DNA from: Balneolaceae bacterium
Lineage (GTDB): Bacteria; Bacteroidota; Rhodothermia; Balneolales; Balneolaceae
DNA: 64,000 nt
NCBI GenBank assembly: GCA_034521445.1
Contig: JAXHMM010000005.1
Span: forward strand, 1-64,000
Direction: 5' to 3'
The notes below the pieces were generated by a model that saw only the letters and a program-made list of their open reading frames with translations, did no database searches and was not told where the DNA came from. This document shows, in pieces, positions 17,901 through 26,000 of the stretch (positions within the stretch are counted from its first letter, which is position 1; each line of letters starts with the position of its first letter). The translations under genes and the position numbers were made by a program.

Positions 17901-19285
17901 ATAACTTCCTGGACGGCGTACACACCCAGGGCTTCACCGGGGCGACCTACGGCACCAGCTACCAGCCCAACGTGCTCTGGTACGACGAAACCTACGAGGG
18001 TACCGACAACCAGCGCTGGCGGGCCCCCTCCAACATTACAGACGACGTGGGCACCGGCCGCGGCTACCACGTCTACATGTTCGGCGACATCCCATCCGAC
18101 AGCGACTACAACGACCCTTTCCCCTACACCCTGGAGGTGAACGGGCAGGAACACGAGGGACCGGTGGACCTGAATGTCACCTTCACGGCGGCCGCCGACA
18201 GCGGCTGGAACCTGGTGGGCAACCCCTACGGGGCCACGCTGGACTGGGAAGACGCCTCGTGGACCAAAACGAATATCGATCCCAACATTTACGTGTGGGA
18301 TCCCGCTACCAACCAGTACAAAACATGGAACGGCGCGGCCGGTGACATTACCGACGGACTCATCGCCCCCTTCCAGGGCTTCTGGGTGAAGGCCAACGAC
18401 ACCAATCCGCAGCTGGTGGCCAGCGAAAACGCCAAGACCACCGGCGGCGAGTTCATCGGAAGCGACCCGGCGGCGGGCGCGGAGCGGCCCGAGGTCCCCA
18501 GTATCAGCCTGCGCGCCTACCATTCGAAGAACCTGCAGTCTACCGTGCACTTCTCCTTTACCGAGGACGGCACGACCGAGCTCGACCGCATGGATGCCTA
18601 CAAGCTGCTCCCGCCTCCCAACGTCACCGACTACGTGGAGGCCTACTCGCGGGCAGAGAACCGCGAGCGCCTGGCCATCAGCAACCTGCCCCGCTGGTTC
18701 GGCAAGGTGATTGAAGTTCCCATCGAGGTAAATGCTTACCGCGACGGACAGCCCCTGGCCGACGAGCTCTGGCTGAAAGTAGACAAGGTACGCAACCTCC
18801 CCAACCACTGGGAAGCCGAGCTGGTGCACCAGGCCAGCGGGAAACGCATCGCCGTGAACAACCTCAGGGACTCCATCCGGGTTTCCCTTGAACACCTGGC
18901 CGGACAGCAGGCGCTGGCGGCCCCAGCCACGGGCGGCACCATCACCACCAACGACGAACGAAACCACGTTCGATTTACCCTGCGCATACAGTCCATCCAG
19001 GTCACCTCCGACTCCCCGCAGCAGTACGAGGTGGGCAACAACTATCCCAACCCCTTCTCGGAATCCACGAACCTGCGCTTCGGAACCCCGCGCGAGGGGC
19101 GCGTGCGCCTGCACGTTTACACCGTGATGGGACGGAAGGTCGAAACGCTGGTGGACGAGGTACTGCCGGCGGGCTACCATGAGGTGCCCTGGCGGCCGAG
19201 GGGACTCTCCAGCGGGGTCTACCTCATCGTGCTGGAATCGGAGCATGGCGCGGCCAGTGGCAAGGTGACCTACATCAAGCAATAA
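11957..19285 (+). CDS. Giant T9SS-exported protein with 3 CBM3 modules and 12 Ig-like repeats
   Basis: Predicted 2442-residue cell-surface or secreted protein. A signal peptide (residues 1 to about 28, MRSLTLLRTLVPLLALLFG...VYAQ) is followed by CBM3-like module 1 (about 32-191), six Ig-like repeats of about 100 residues (202-816), CBM3 2 (823-980), six more Ig-like repeats (990-1606), CBM3 3 (1611-1770), a beta-rich region (TYYSRQTGSWGNATNW..., GYRLLSSPI..., WNLVGNPYG...), and a type A T9SS sorting domain (about 2354-2442, YPNPFS ... GVYLIVLES). CBM3 modules bind cellulose or chitin in known proteins; no catalytic domain is visible, so the likely role is adhesion to polysaccharide or scaffolding. 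GTG at 11936 is an alternative start; ATG 11957 places the signal peptide properly. Confidence 0.85.
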   Translation: MRSLTLLRTLVPLLALLFGVSVGSVYAQPEDITLQYKNNNANNPTQSPQPHMRLINNGSSTLNLSDLTIRYWFTSEPSGQDVYALYSAAVGNGEVNGTFGTVNGQRYLEISFTSNAEIPGYLGGNGNPNDFPAGASTGNIQNSFHDDGWNNYDQSDDFSFDPNETSYPGNTTTANNTNITVYYQGSLVSGSGPPGTAQAEEMSITQQPTGGTAGQIFSPPPTVLLEDANGNPVEGVEVTVTLNQGSFAGGSTTILTTDASGEATFDDLSINTANTGYELTFDAAADLVSDEVSNSFSISAAAADQISISQQPPASTAAGQTLSSAPAVTITDAFGNPVSGSDITITLNKNSFASGTLTRSTNSSGVAAFNDLVITTKATGYKITFDPAAGGLSDRITGNFAITEAAASQMSVTTQPGESVTNGTVEGPPTVRVTDTYGNGISGVNVTVSETGGYTFDAGTLTRATGSNGFAAFDDLEIHTADTGYQLTFDASAGGVSNVNSNTFDVVSSGGSMTVNASPGQSIAGVTLSPSPQVTLEDDQGNPLSGVDITVTLNQNSFASGTLTRTTNGSGVATFNDLVVTAAESGYQITFDADQTGVANAYTSSFEVVAASASSMSMETQPVNTSSGSILGGPPAVTLVDTYGNPVSGVDITVTLNQNSFASGTTVVATDAGGEAEFNDLVISTADTGYELTFDADASGVSNVISNNFNVTAGSASNMSISQQPTQSTAGVTLSPAPAVTLTDGQGNPVQGVSVTVSLNKNSFSGGSTTVVNTNSSGVATFGNLKIGTAASAYQLTFSASGVSNAVSNTFNVVQPNPAFGSITVEYKNDNTSSTSQQLEPWMRLNNESNVDINLSDLTVRYWFTSEPPGQDVHVVDFAEMTNDDSNITGTFGTIDGNHFLEVGFDSDIVVPIGLGGDGSTPDLFPVNANTGAIQQRIHDDGFANYDQTNDYSYDATKTSYTEHDKITIYYKGSLVWGTPPSGAAEAEEMTITQQPTGTTAGQSLSPSPTVLLEDAQGNPVEGVDVTVTVNQNSFSGGSTTVVTSNASGEAVFDNLSFQNAASGYELTFNADANLVDNKTSNSFTISAAAASQMSITQQPPSSATAGATLNPAPKVTLTDAYGNVKSGENVTVSLNKNSFSSGTLTRTTNSSGVITFSGLVITAAASGYKIVFDAAASGVANKESNTFTVNPAAASTATITTQPGESVTTGSVEGPPAVKITDTYGNPISGVNVTVSETGGYTFDAGTLTRATGSNGIATFNDLEIHSAASGYQLTFEPAPGSVSSLNSNTFTVVEPAGSMTIDAEPGQTTAGQTLSPAPSVTLVDGQDNPLQGVNITVSVNQNSFASGTVTVQTNSSGVATFSDLVIEAAASGYQITFDADETGVPNVVTSSFEVVAANATALNITTQPANTETGNTLEGPPAVVLTDNFGNPVQGTNITVSLNKNSFDSGTTTLATDGSGEAVFDDLVISTIATGYELSFDPDAQYVSNALSDDFDVTAGAADDLEITTQPSESTSDVTISPAPVVLVTDGGGNPVSGINVSVSLNKSNFTGGSTTVATSDASGEAVFNNLSISTADTGYELSFSTTGLTSVTSDAFEVVQPNPPFGSIRLQYRNNATNTTSETIQPWIKIFNDSNLDINLSDLTVRYWFTSEPAGSDEYVVDFAEMTNDESNFSGSFNTEEGRYFLEVGFDSDIVVPIGLGGDGSTPNLFPASASTGGIQQRIHDDNFQNYDQSDDYSFNPTITNYSDFDSINVYYKGQLIWGDAPPMTETYYSRQTGSWGNATNWSTVSHTGAVATVPPGPEDEVIIGSGHKITLTDNITNDNSVTVSGTGKLYTGNWVLDGTGDFVLEPDGTLQVGSVNGINANISSGSIQSDGTRSYSASADYIFQAGSPQTTGDGLPATLQGDLTIDNSTGVTADKSYEVNGTLFLNSGPFIFEDGDELLANDKTVSSGELTFRLEVDSPRGYRLLSSPIDTDFDNFLDGVHTQGFTGATYGTSYQPNVLWYDETYEGTDNQRWRAPSNITDDVGTGRGYHVYMFGDIPSDSDYNDPFPYTLEVNGQEHEGPVDLNVTFTAAADSGWNLVGNPYGATLDWEDASWTKTNIDPNIYVWDPATNQYKTWNGAAGDITDGLIAPFQGFWVKANDTNPQLVASENAKTTGGEFIGSDPAAGAERPEVPSISLRAYHSKNLQSTVHFSFTEDGTTELDRMDAYKLLPPPNVTDYVEAYSRAENRERLAISNLPRWFGKVIEVPIEVNAYRDGQPLADELWLKVDKVRNLPNHWEAELVHQASGKRIAVNNLRDSIRVSLEHLAGQQALAAPATGGTITTNDERNHVRFTLRIQSIQVTSDSPQQYEVGNNYPNPFSESTNLRFGTPREGRVRLHVYTVMGRKVETLVDEVLPAGYHEVPWRPRGLSSGVYLIVLESEHGAASGKVTYIKQ
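12050..14422 (+). repeat. Higher-order repeat unit 1: CBM3 + six Ig-like repeats
   Basis: First copy of a composite unit inside the giant T9SS gene: one CBM3 module (12050 to about 12530) then Ig-like repeats 1-6 (from 12560). Each Ig repeat has the pattern ITQQP...GxPxSPxPxVxLxDxxGNPVxGVxVTVTLNxNSF...TxxSGxAxFxDLxI...GYxLTF. Repeat 3 differs from the others by a VSETGGYTFDAGTLTRATG segment. The distance to unit 2 is 2373 bases. Confidence 0.9.
14423..16786 (+). repeat. Higher-order repeat unit 2: CBM3 + six Ig-like repeats
   Basis: Second copy of the composite unit, 2364 bases long. Its six Ig repeats correspond one-to-one with those of unit 1, including the distinctive TGGYTFDAGT segment in repeat 3. 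The whole block was therefore duplicated, not single repeats. Confidence 0.9.
16787..17262 (+). repeat. Higher-order repeat unit 3, partial: CBM3 only
   Basis: Third CBM3 module without a following Ig block. About 50 bases starting at 17021 are identical to those starting at 14657 in unit 2, pointing to a recent duplication or gene conversion between units 2 and 3. Confidence 0.85.
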
Positions 19286-19461
19286 TCATGGGTGCCAGAG
19301 CATTATAATGTGCTAATTCCAGTAATTAGTCCGCAATGTTAAATGAATATTGAAAAATCTTTGTTAAATTATATAGGAGTGCCTGGATCATCCCGGACGG
19401 GGACATCTGAATTGGTTGTCTGCCGGGAGAGACGGTAGTGTCAAATGTTGACTGACCGCAC

Positions 19462-20025
19462 ATGTTAAATTACTACACGGCAAAAATAACGAGTTTTGCG
19501 ACGCTGAGGCACGCCTTGGGGGCGATCCTATTTATATTTTTGTTGCTGGCTGGATTCAGTTACACGACACATGCTCAGGACAATATCCCCCGTTCTTCCA
19601 GTGCTTCTGCCGAGGTATCTGCAAATATCCTGGAAATCAACATAACGCTGGTCACCTTGCGAGATATTCAATTTGACAGGGTGCAGCCCAGTCAAGGCAT
19701 TATATCGGTGAATCCCGTCAGTAATTCCAATGCCGGACTTATGATGGCGGACGGATCCCCCAACACCCCTATCAGCGTAAGATTCCAGCGGCAGGTTACC
19801 CTCGTACACCAAACAGGCGTGAACACCCTGCAGTTTGAATACCAGCTCTCGGGTTATTCGGAAAGAAACCAGTCTGCTTCGGAACTCGTCGCGGGCAATT
19901 CGCAGAACTTCCGTCTGAACGAGGATGGCGAATTCTACATATGGGTAGGAGGCCGGGTGGATATCACCAATGCAGTGAGCGGTAACTACGAAGGTGATTT
20001 AACCGTGGAGGTCGAATATATTTGA
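19462..20025 (+). CDS. DUF4402-type fimbrial subunit candidate 1
   Basis: A 187-residue secreted protein: signal peptide to about residue 38 (ILFIFLLLAGFSYTTHAQ), then one beta-rich domain. The segment DGEFYIWVGGRVDI followed by a terminal strand matches the DUF4402 family. The end, GNYEGDLTVEVEYI, has Gly at -14, Tyr at -12, alternating hydrophobics and a penultimate Tyr, the C-terminal signature by which PapD-type chaperones recognise pilins. No cysteine in the mature part. First gene of a rightward group; the next gene overlaps its stop by 4 bases. About 175 bases separate it from the giant T9SS gene. Confidence 0.75.
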   Translation: MLNYYTAKITSFATLRHALGAILFIFLLLAGFSYTTHAQDNIPRSSSASAEVSANILEINITLVTLRDIQFDRVQPSQGIISVNPVSNSNAGLMMADGSPNTPISVRFQRQVTLVHQTGVNTLQFEYQLSGYSERNQSASELVAGNSQNFRLNEDGEFYIWVGGRVDITNAVSGNYEGDLTVEVEYI

Positions 20026-20594
20026 GGTACTGCATATACCTGATATGCCTGTGCGTTCTGTGTATGCTGGCACCCAGCCAGGGTACAGCCCAGGAAATCG
20101 ATTTCAGTCAGTTTGGAAGTTACACGATTACCCTTGAACCCGTTCCGGGCTATGAATCCCTTGATTTTGGATCGGTAATCAACGGAGAGGGTAATGTTTC
20201 CGTTGACTTGGGTGACGATCCCGGAATGGCGGTACTCTCGATCACCGGTGTCAAATATCTGGACGTGGTGGTCACCATCACCAAACCTGACGCCCTTCTG
20301 CCTATCGACCCCGGTGTTACAGACGAAATTCCGTTCACCACCCTGGAAGCAGCATACGCCAACCACGGAGACAACGACTACCTCAAAGCCAAGATGATGG
20401 GAAACCTTCAAGCCCGATTCCCCATACTTGAGCGACAGTTTCTGCCACCCGGACCACCGCCGGATCCCCCCATTGAAGGGGTGTCACCTCCCTCGGAGAC
20501 TGCCTATATCTATTTATGGGGGAGTATAAATGTAGGCAACGTAGCTGCAGGAGACTATTCAGCCACCATTGACATCACCGTGGAATACAACTGA
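20022..20594 (+). CDS. DUF4402-like fimbrial subunit candidate 2
   Basis: A 190-residue secreted protein starting with TTG that overlaps the previous stop (TTGA), with signal peptide MRYCIYLICLCVLCMLAPSQ and a probable cleavage after GTAQ. The beta-rich domain contains LDFGSVINGEGNVSVDLG, a proline-rich loop (PPGPPPDPP, near residue 145) and YIYLWGSINVG. The C-terminus GDYSATIDITVEYN again has Gly -14, Tyr -12 and penultimate Tyr. Likely a minor subunit translated by coupling to the first. The function is inferred from the chaperone and usher genes downstream. Confidence 0.7.
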   Translation: MRYCIYLICLCVLCMLAPSQGTAQEIDFSQFGSYTITLEPVPGYESLDFGSVINGEGNVSVDLGDDPGMAVLSITGVKYLDVVVTITKPDALLPIDPGVTDEIPFTTLEAAYANHGDNDYLKAKMMGNLQARFPILERQFLPPGPPPDPPIEGVSPPSETAYIYLWGSINVGNVAAGDYSATIDITVEYN

Positions 20595-20601
20595 TCGTCC
20601 C

Positions 20602-21168
20602 ATGGCTGTTCCAAAGCGCATACGAACACATTCGAAGCGTCTGATTTTCCTTTGGATAGCAGCTTTTATGCTGGTATTGCTTCCCGCAGAAAAATCGGAG
20701 GCGCAATTCCTGCGCATCGTTATGGAAGTGGAACCGGAGCTCAGTGCCCAGACCCTGCAGCCCCTGGATTTTGGTCAGCTGTATCAGAACGCAGGCCCCA
20801 TCGAGGTTAATATGGGAGAGAATAATATGGGTATTTTCACCGTCATGGGATATCCGAACCAGAGCGTACGTGTATCTCTGCATAGCCCCGAGTTGCTTCG
20901 TCACGCCGACAGATCCTTTTCTGACAGCCTGAATATATCCATCCGTGCAGCCTACGCCAACCGTGGAGTAAACCGTATAGAAGACGCCCGTTTGTTTAAT
21001 GGAAATACAGCTCAATTTCAAATGATGGAGAGTACCGGGGGCCTTACTCCCACCCAGATGATGCAAAATGCCACCGCATATATATTTATTTTTGGAAGCA
21101 TATCGGTTGGCGATGTGCAGCCTGGTCATTACGATGGTATGGTCGTCATGGAAGTAGAATATCTTTAA
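20602..21168 (+). CDS. DUF4402-like fimbrial subunit candidate 3
   Basis: About 188 residues from ATG 20602, 7 bases after the previous stop; an in-frame start at 20569 would overlap it and lacks a signal peptide character. Signal peptide: LIFLWIAAFMLVLLPAEKSEAQ. Mature domain: LDFGQLYQNAGPIEVNMGENNMGIFTVMG and AYIFIFGSISVGDVQ, parallel to candidate 2 (LDFGSVINGEG..., AYIYLWGSINVGNVA), so the two are paralogues. The end GHYDGMVVMEVEYL carries Gly -14, Tyr -12 and penultimate Tyr. It precedes the chaperone gene. Confidence 0.72.
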   Translation: MAVPKRIRTHSKRLIFLWIAAFMLVLLPAEKSEAQFLRIVMEVEPELSAQTLQPLDFGQLYQNAGPIEVNMGENNMGIFTVMGYPNQSVRVSLHSPELLRHADRSFSDSLNISIRAAYANRGVNRIEDARLFNGNTAQFQMMESTGGLTPTQMMQNATAYIFIFGSISVGDVQPGHYDGMVVMEVEYL

Positions 21169-21260
21169 GTAAGGGGAAAAATTGTGCGATAACACTTGTT
21201 GAATCTTAGTTACGGAACCTATAATATGCTGTTCATTTTGAATATTTGGTCTTACGGTAC

Positions 21261-22097
21261 ATGAAAACAGTATCCAAATCCCTGCTCATAGTATTTTTGG
21301 CCACCCTTTTTGGGACTGTTCAGGGTACAGCTCAGATTACCATAGCTCCCACCACCCTGTATCTGGATGACCAGAACCGTTTCGGTACCATGCTTGTACT
21401 TAACGGTTCCAGCCAACCCCAGGAAGTAAGCATTGAATTTGAATTTGGTTATTTGGCGGCGGATTCAGCCGGAAATCCCGAAATGGTTTACGATGATTCG
21501 CTGGCGGCCTCCGAGAAGTCCGTCGCGGATCGCATTCTGGGCTTTCCCAGCAACTTTACCCTCCAGCCTAACCAACGCCAGGTGGTCAGATTGACCGTAC
21601 GCAATACCGGCAGCCTGGCCGACGGCACCTACTGGTCCCGCATACGGACTATTTCCAACCCTGTCAGCCCCTCCATTGAAGAGCAGACATCCGAGGGCAT
21701 CTCCGCGCAAATCAACTTCCGGTTTGAGCAGGTAACCACCGCCTTTTTTAAAAAAGGAAATGTCACAACCGGCCTGGATTTTGGTGAGAGCAACGTATCT
21801 ATTACTGACGATACCGGAATTATTCATACCCGGATGAGCCAGACCGGGAATTCCCCATACATCGGTACCATGAATCTTCGTATTCTCAACGAGCAAGGGG
21901 ACCTTGTAACCGAAAGCAGCAGCACCGTCGCCATCTATTTCACGACGCAGCGCCAGTTCCAGTTCGATGCCAGCGAGATGCCCCCCGGGACCTACACGGC
22001 CGAAATGGTCTTTGAGACCACCCGAACCTCCATTGATGATGCCGAAATGGTGCAGGCGAGCCCCATCAATCACACCGTTACCTTCCGTATGCAATGA
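21261..22097 (+). CDS. PapD-like periplasmic fimbrial chaperone (atypical)
   Basis: A 278-residue secreted protein, signal peptide MKTVSKSLLIVFLATLFGTVQGTAQ, then an Ig-like domain resembling pilus chaperones: ITIAPTTLYLDDQNRFGTMLVLNGSS (A/B strands), and FPSNFTLQPNQRQVVRLTVRN followed by DGTYWSRIRTI, matching the P-x-x-x-L-x-P-x-x-x-x-x-V/I-R pattern and strand E/F of the PapD family. A second beta domain follows. By eye the N-terminal Arg and the strand-G1 Lys that anchor subunit carboxylates in PapD are not evident (Thr-Thr and Gln/Val occupy the area). In the start choice, ATG 21261 is preferred to TTG 21246. It would chaperone the neighbouring DUF4402 subunits in the periplasm. Confidence 0.7.
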   Translation: MKTVSKSLLIVFLATLFGTVQGTAQITIAPTTLYLDDQNRFGTMLVLNGSSQPQEVSIEFEFGYLAADSAGNPEMVYDDSLAASEKSVADRILGFPSNFTLQPNQRQVVRLTVRNTGSLADGTYWSRIRTISNPVSPSIEEQTSEGISAQINFRFEQVTTAFFKKGNVTTGLDFGESNVSITDDTGIIHTRMSQTGNSPYIGTMNLRILNEQGDLVTESSSTVAIYFTTQRQFQFDASEMPPGTYTAEMVFETTRTSIDDAEMVQASPINHTVTFRMQ

Positions 22098-22162
22098 CTA
22101 CGGGCTTTTATTACTTAAAACCTGCATTTCCCCTTACAGGCTATCATAAAGGAATTTATTCG

Positions 22163-22169
22163 CCCCCCC
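22163..22169. repeat. C7 homopolymer upstream of subunit candidate 4
   Basis: Seven consecutive C bases about 120 bases before the ATG of the 22292 gene, in an otherwise AT-rich spacer. Possible slipped-strand site; no direct evidence of variation. Confidence 0.4.
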
Positions 22170-22291
22170 ATTAAAAATATTTAATTCACAATGCCGTGGA
22201 TTAAGGCATTTTAACTTTCTGGTATGCACGCCAATAGCTATTATTACGGGTGAAATTCTCCAACACTTCAAACCAATGCAAGGACAGAGTC

Positions 22292-22840
22292 ATGAAGAAA
22301 TTACTCACCATTACCTTTATTCTCCTGCTCTTCAGCTATTCCGGGGAAGTATTTGCCCAAGACAGCGACAATACAACCGCTGACGCCCGCGTACTCGCTG
22401 ATATCACCGTAACCGCTAACCGCGGCTTGAATTTCGGCGATCTCACCGCTACCGCGCAGACGCCTTCCATTTCACCGGGCGACGGAACGGACGATGCCCA
22501 GTTCGAAGTGGAAGCCGACGAATCCTCGAGCGTTACTCTTGAGTTCACGCAGCTACCCGAAGGAGCCAGTGGTGGCGACGGCAGTACTTTTACTTACTAT
22601 ATAGAAAACGGTGCCGGCGATGACATGGAAATGACCTTTGCCGCCACCGACGCCGCATGGACGAACAACGACACATTTACCGGCGAAACCTCCTTTGATC
22701 CGACGAGTGCCACTCCCACCGCCACCATTGACGGCGACGGAACCATCTACGTATGGCTCGGCGGTGACCTGGCTGTTACAAGTGGGCAAGCCTCAGGCGA
22801 CTACACCGGTACCATCACGCTGGAAGCCACCTACAACTAG
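22292..22840 (+). CDS. DUF4402-type fimbrial subunit candidate 4 (possible major subunit)
   Basis: A 182-residue secreted protein; ATG 22292 with AAGGA about 9 bases upstream, signal peptide MKKLLTITFILLLFSYSGEVFAQ. The mature part is acidic and rich in Thr, Gly and Asp (LNFGDLTATAQTPSISPGDG, DGDGTIYVWLGGDLAV), the standard DUF4402 layout. The end GDYTGTITLEATYN has Gly -14, Tyr -12 and penultimate Tyr. A separate AT-rich leader of about 190 bases and an immediately following strong terminator suggest a monocistronic, highly expressed unit, as for a major pilin; that is inference. Confidence 0.75.
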   Translation: MKKLLTITFILLLFSYSGEVFAQDSDNTTADARVLADITVTANRGLNFGDLTATAQTPSISPGDGTDDAQFEVEADESSSVTLEFTQLPEGASGGDGSTFTYYIENGAGDDMEMTFAATDAAWTNNDTFTGETSFDPTSATPTATIDGDGTIYVWLGGDLAVTSGQASGDYTGTITLEATYN

Positions 22841-22869
22841 TTCCCACTTTTCCCTTTGTACGCTTAAAA

Positions 22870-22898
22870 GAGCCGCCCCTGTGGGCGGCTCTTTTTTT
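22870..22898 (+). terminator. Strong intrinsic terminator
   Basis: GAGCCGCCC (22870-22878), loop CTGT, GGGCGGCTC (22883-22891), then seven T. A perfect 9-bp GC-rich stem just after subunit 4; the A-run before the stem extends pairing with the T-run, so it could also act leftward. Confidence 0.92.
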
Positions 22899-23056
22899 GT
22901 TTAGACGGTGGACCCTGCCGAAAGCCCCGCCCACCCCTCCAATCATAAAGCAATATAATGGTCTCCTTGGAAAAGGTGCGTTATATTGTCAGGGTTAGGG
23001 TTTATTTCCAGATGACCAGGTTGACAACTACCGTTTCCTTATACGGCGGCTTACCC

Positions 23057-26000
23057 ATGCGACTATTCGTACGCCCCATACTTGCGTCGGTACTGGGCAT
23101 GCTGTTGCTTTTGACAGCCATGCCGGAGGGGAAGCTGCATGCCGTCCCTGCAGCCCATGTCATGCAACAGTCGGACAGCCACGATCCCCAGGAAATATTT
23201 CTCTCGTTCAGCTACCGGGGCACCAAGAGCATGGTCATCACCGCTCTTTATCATAACGACCAGGTCTATCTGCCAGTAGGCGAGCTCTTCGACTTTCTGA
23301 TGATTCCCTACCACACCGATACGCAGTCGTTCGTGATCTCCGGCACCTACCTGTCGGAGAACCAGGACTATGAACTGCACTTTGATGCAGAAGGGGATCC
23401 GCGTGGCAGGGTGGGCGACCGTGAAGCCGCATTCGGTGGACAGGATTTTCTGATCGGTGAACTCGATTTCTACCTGTTGCCCAAGCATTTCGAGCAACTC
23501 TTCGGCCTGAACTTCACGGTCGACATGAATAATCTCACCCTTTCGTTGACGACCGACAACGTCCTTCCGATAATCCAGCAAATGGAGCGCCAGCGACGCA
23601 GAAACCAGATCACGGAACAGCGGGAGCGCTTTGATTACTACGACCTCGCCTTCGACCGGCAGCGCCACTTCCTGCGGGCCGGTTTCGCGGATTACGCTCT
23701 AAACACCACCCTGGATCCTACAGGCACCAACCAGTACAACTACACCCTGGATGTTGGAGGCGAGCTTCTCGGTGGAGACGTGCAGGGGGCGCTGTATGGC
23801 GGATATAACAGTTCCATCGGGTTTCAGAATTATTCGGACAATCTGCGCTGGCGCTTCGTACCGGGAAACCGAAACCTGGTTTCCAACATAAGCGTGGGAC
23901 AGATCCGTTCCGGAGGACTACTGACCAGCTCCAATTTCCGGGGCATCAGCATCTCCAACGAGGACATCCAGCCCCAAATCCTCTTTCAGGACTATGTAAT
24001 TGACGGCACGACCGTCCCTGAATCGGAAGTGGAGGTCTACCTTAACAACAGCCTGATCGCCTTTAAGACGGCTGATATGAGCGGTTACTACCGTTTTCAG
24101 ATTCCTATAACCTACGGTACGACCCAGTTGTCCCTCCGGATCTACAGGCCCGACGGTACCATTGAAACACGATCAGAACGTATACAAATACCCTATACCT
24201 ATCTCCGGCCGGGTCAGGTGCGCTACAATGCCAGCGCAGGCCTTGCGGAGAGCTCGCTGCTGGAGGACCAGGACCAGTATTTCCAGGGACAGGCCAATGC
24301 GGCCGTAGGTATAGCGTCGTGGCTCACCCTGCGCACAGGGATGGACTATCTGGAGGCTGACCCTGCCTTTCAACCCCTGCTATACAGCTCCCTTTCCACC
24401 CGGTTGGCCTCCAATTTCCTTTTTAATCTGGACCTGGCCCCCCAGGCCTATTACCGGGCAGACCTGAGTGCCGTGTATCCTTCCTCGGCCAGTCTGGGGG
24501 CCACGTACACCCATTACACGCGTGACCGCAGCCTCTTTAACCCAACCTCTATCCAGCGGATCTTTCAGGGCAATATCTACCTGCCTTTCGATCTATGGGG
24601 TACACCACTCAGCGCCCGCTTATTCGGCGGCTACCAGCAGAGTAGAACTACCGACCAGACGCAATACCGGCTTGACCTGTCAGGACGCTTCGGGCGTATG
24701 AACGTACGACTTTCCATCCGGGACCGTCAGAACGGTGCGGTCAGGCCCGAGTTTTCAAATCGTGCCAATGTCAGCGCCACCGCATCCTACGTTTTTCCCC
24801 GCGGTCCCGCCACAGCCGGATTGCTGAAAGGGCTCTACTTGCGATCCCAAATGGATTACAATCCCCACCTAAATCGTATCACGCAGGCCTCCACGCAAAT
24901 CTCCAAGGAACTCGGACAAAATCTGCGATTCCAGGTCTCCATGGGACAGAACTTTCTTACCAATTCGCTGTCGGGCTACGTAAACCTGACCTTTGAGCTC
25001 AACCGGGTACGCGCCACGTCCACGGCCCGCATGGCCCGCAACAGCGTACAGTTCTCCCAGAATCTGAGCGGATCGGTGGGATATGACGGCAATTACAAGG
25101 AGCTATACTTCACAAACCGGCGCCAGGTCGGACAGTCGGCTGCCTCAGTGCGACTGTTTCTGGACGAGAACGACTCCGGAACCTACAACGAAGGCGAAGA
25201 GATTCTTCCCTACAACGCTGTTCGACTGCAGCGCTCCGGGCGCACCCAGCTCGAGGAGGACGGCATCATCCGCGTGACACAGCTCCAGTCCTACTACCGG
25301 CACAACATGGAGATCAACTACGCGGCGCTGCAAAATCCAACATACGTTCCAAAATTTGATGAGTTTTCCTTTATAGCCGACCCCAACCAGTTTAAGCCCA
25401 TAGACATTCCCTTCTATATCACGGGCATCCTGGAGGGCATGGTCTACCGGCAGCAGGATTCCGGACAGCGTCAGCCGGCGGCCGGCGTTCGCATCTATAT
25501 GATTTCGGAGGATGGGGAGTTTGAAAAAACCTTCAATACCTTTTCCGACGGTTCCTTCTATACCTACGAGGTCCCGCCCGGGGAGTATGACATGTTCATC
25601 GATCCTGCGCAGCTGCAGCGCCTGGGCGCTGAAGCGGTCCCGGACACCATCGATCTTAAAGTGGAGTCGGTGGAGGGCGGCGATTATATTTCGGGATTGG
25701 AGTTTACCATCGTCCCCGAAGGTACTGGCCGCCCTGAAGTCATCACGGCCGCCGACCAGGATACCGCAATGGACAAACAGGGATTATCCCCGCTGGATGT
25801 ATACGGGGAATACAACCACAGTGTGCAGCTGGCTAGTTTTTCAAATTTTGAAAACGCTGACCGGGCCCTGGCCACCGCCCGTGAACAATTCAACATCCCA
25901 CTGACGGTCAGTCACACAAATGATCTCTATGCCTTGCGGACCCATCCCATTCAAAACCGGCAGCAAGCCATCACCCTGCTTCACCGAATAGCTGACAGCC

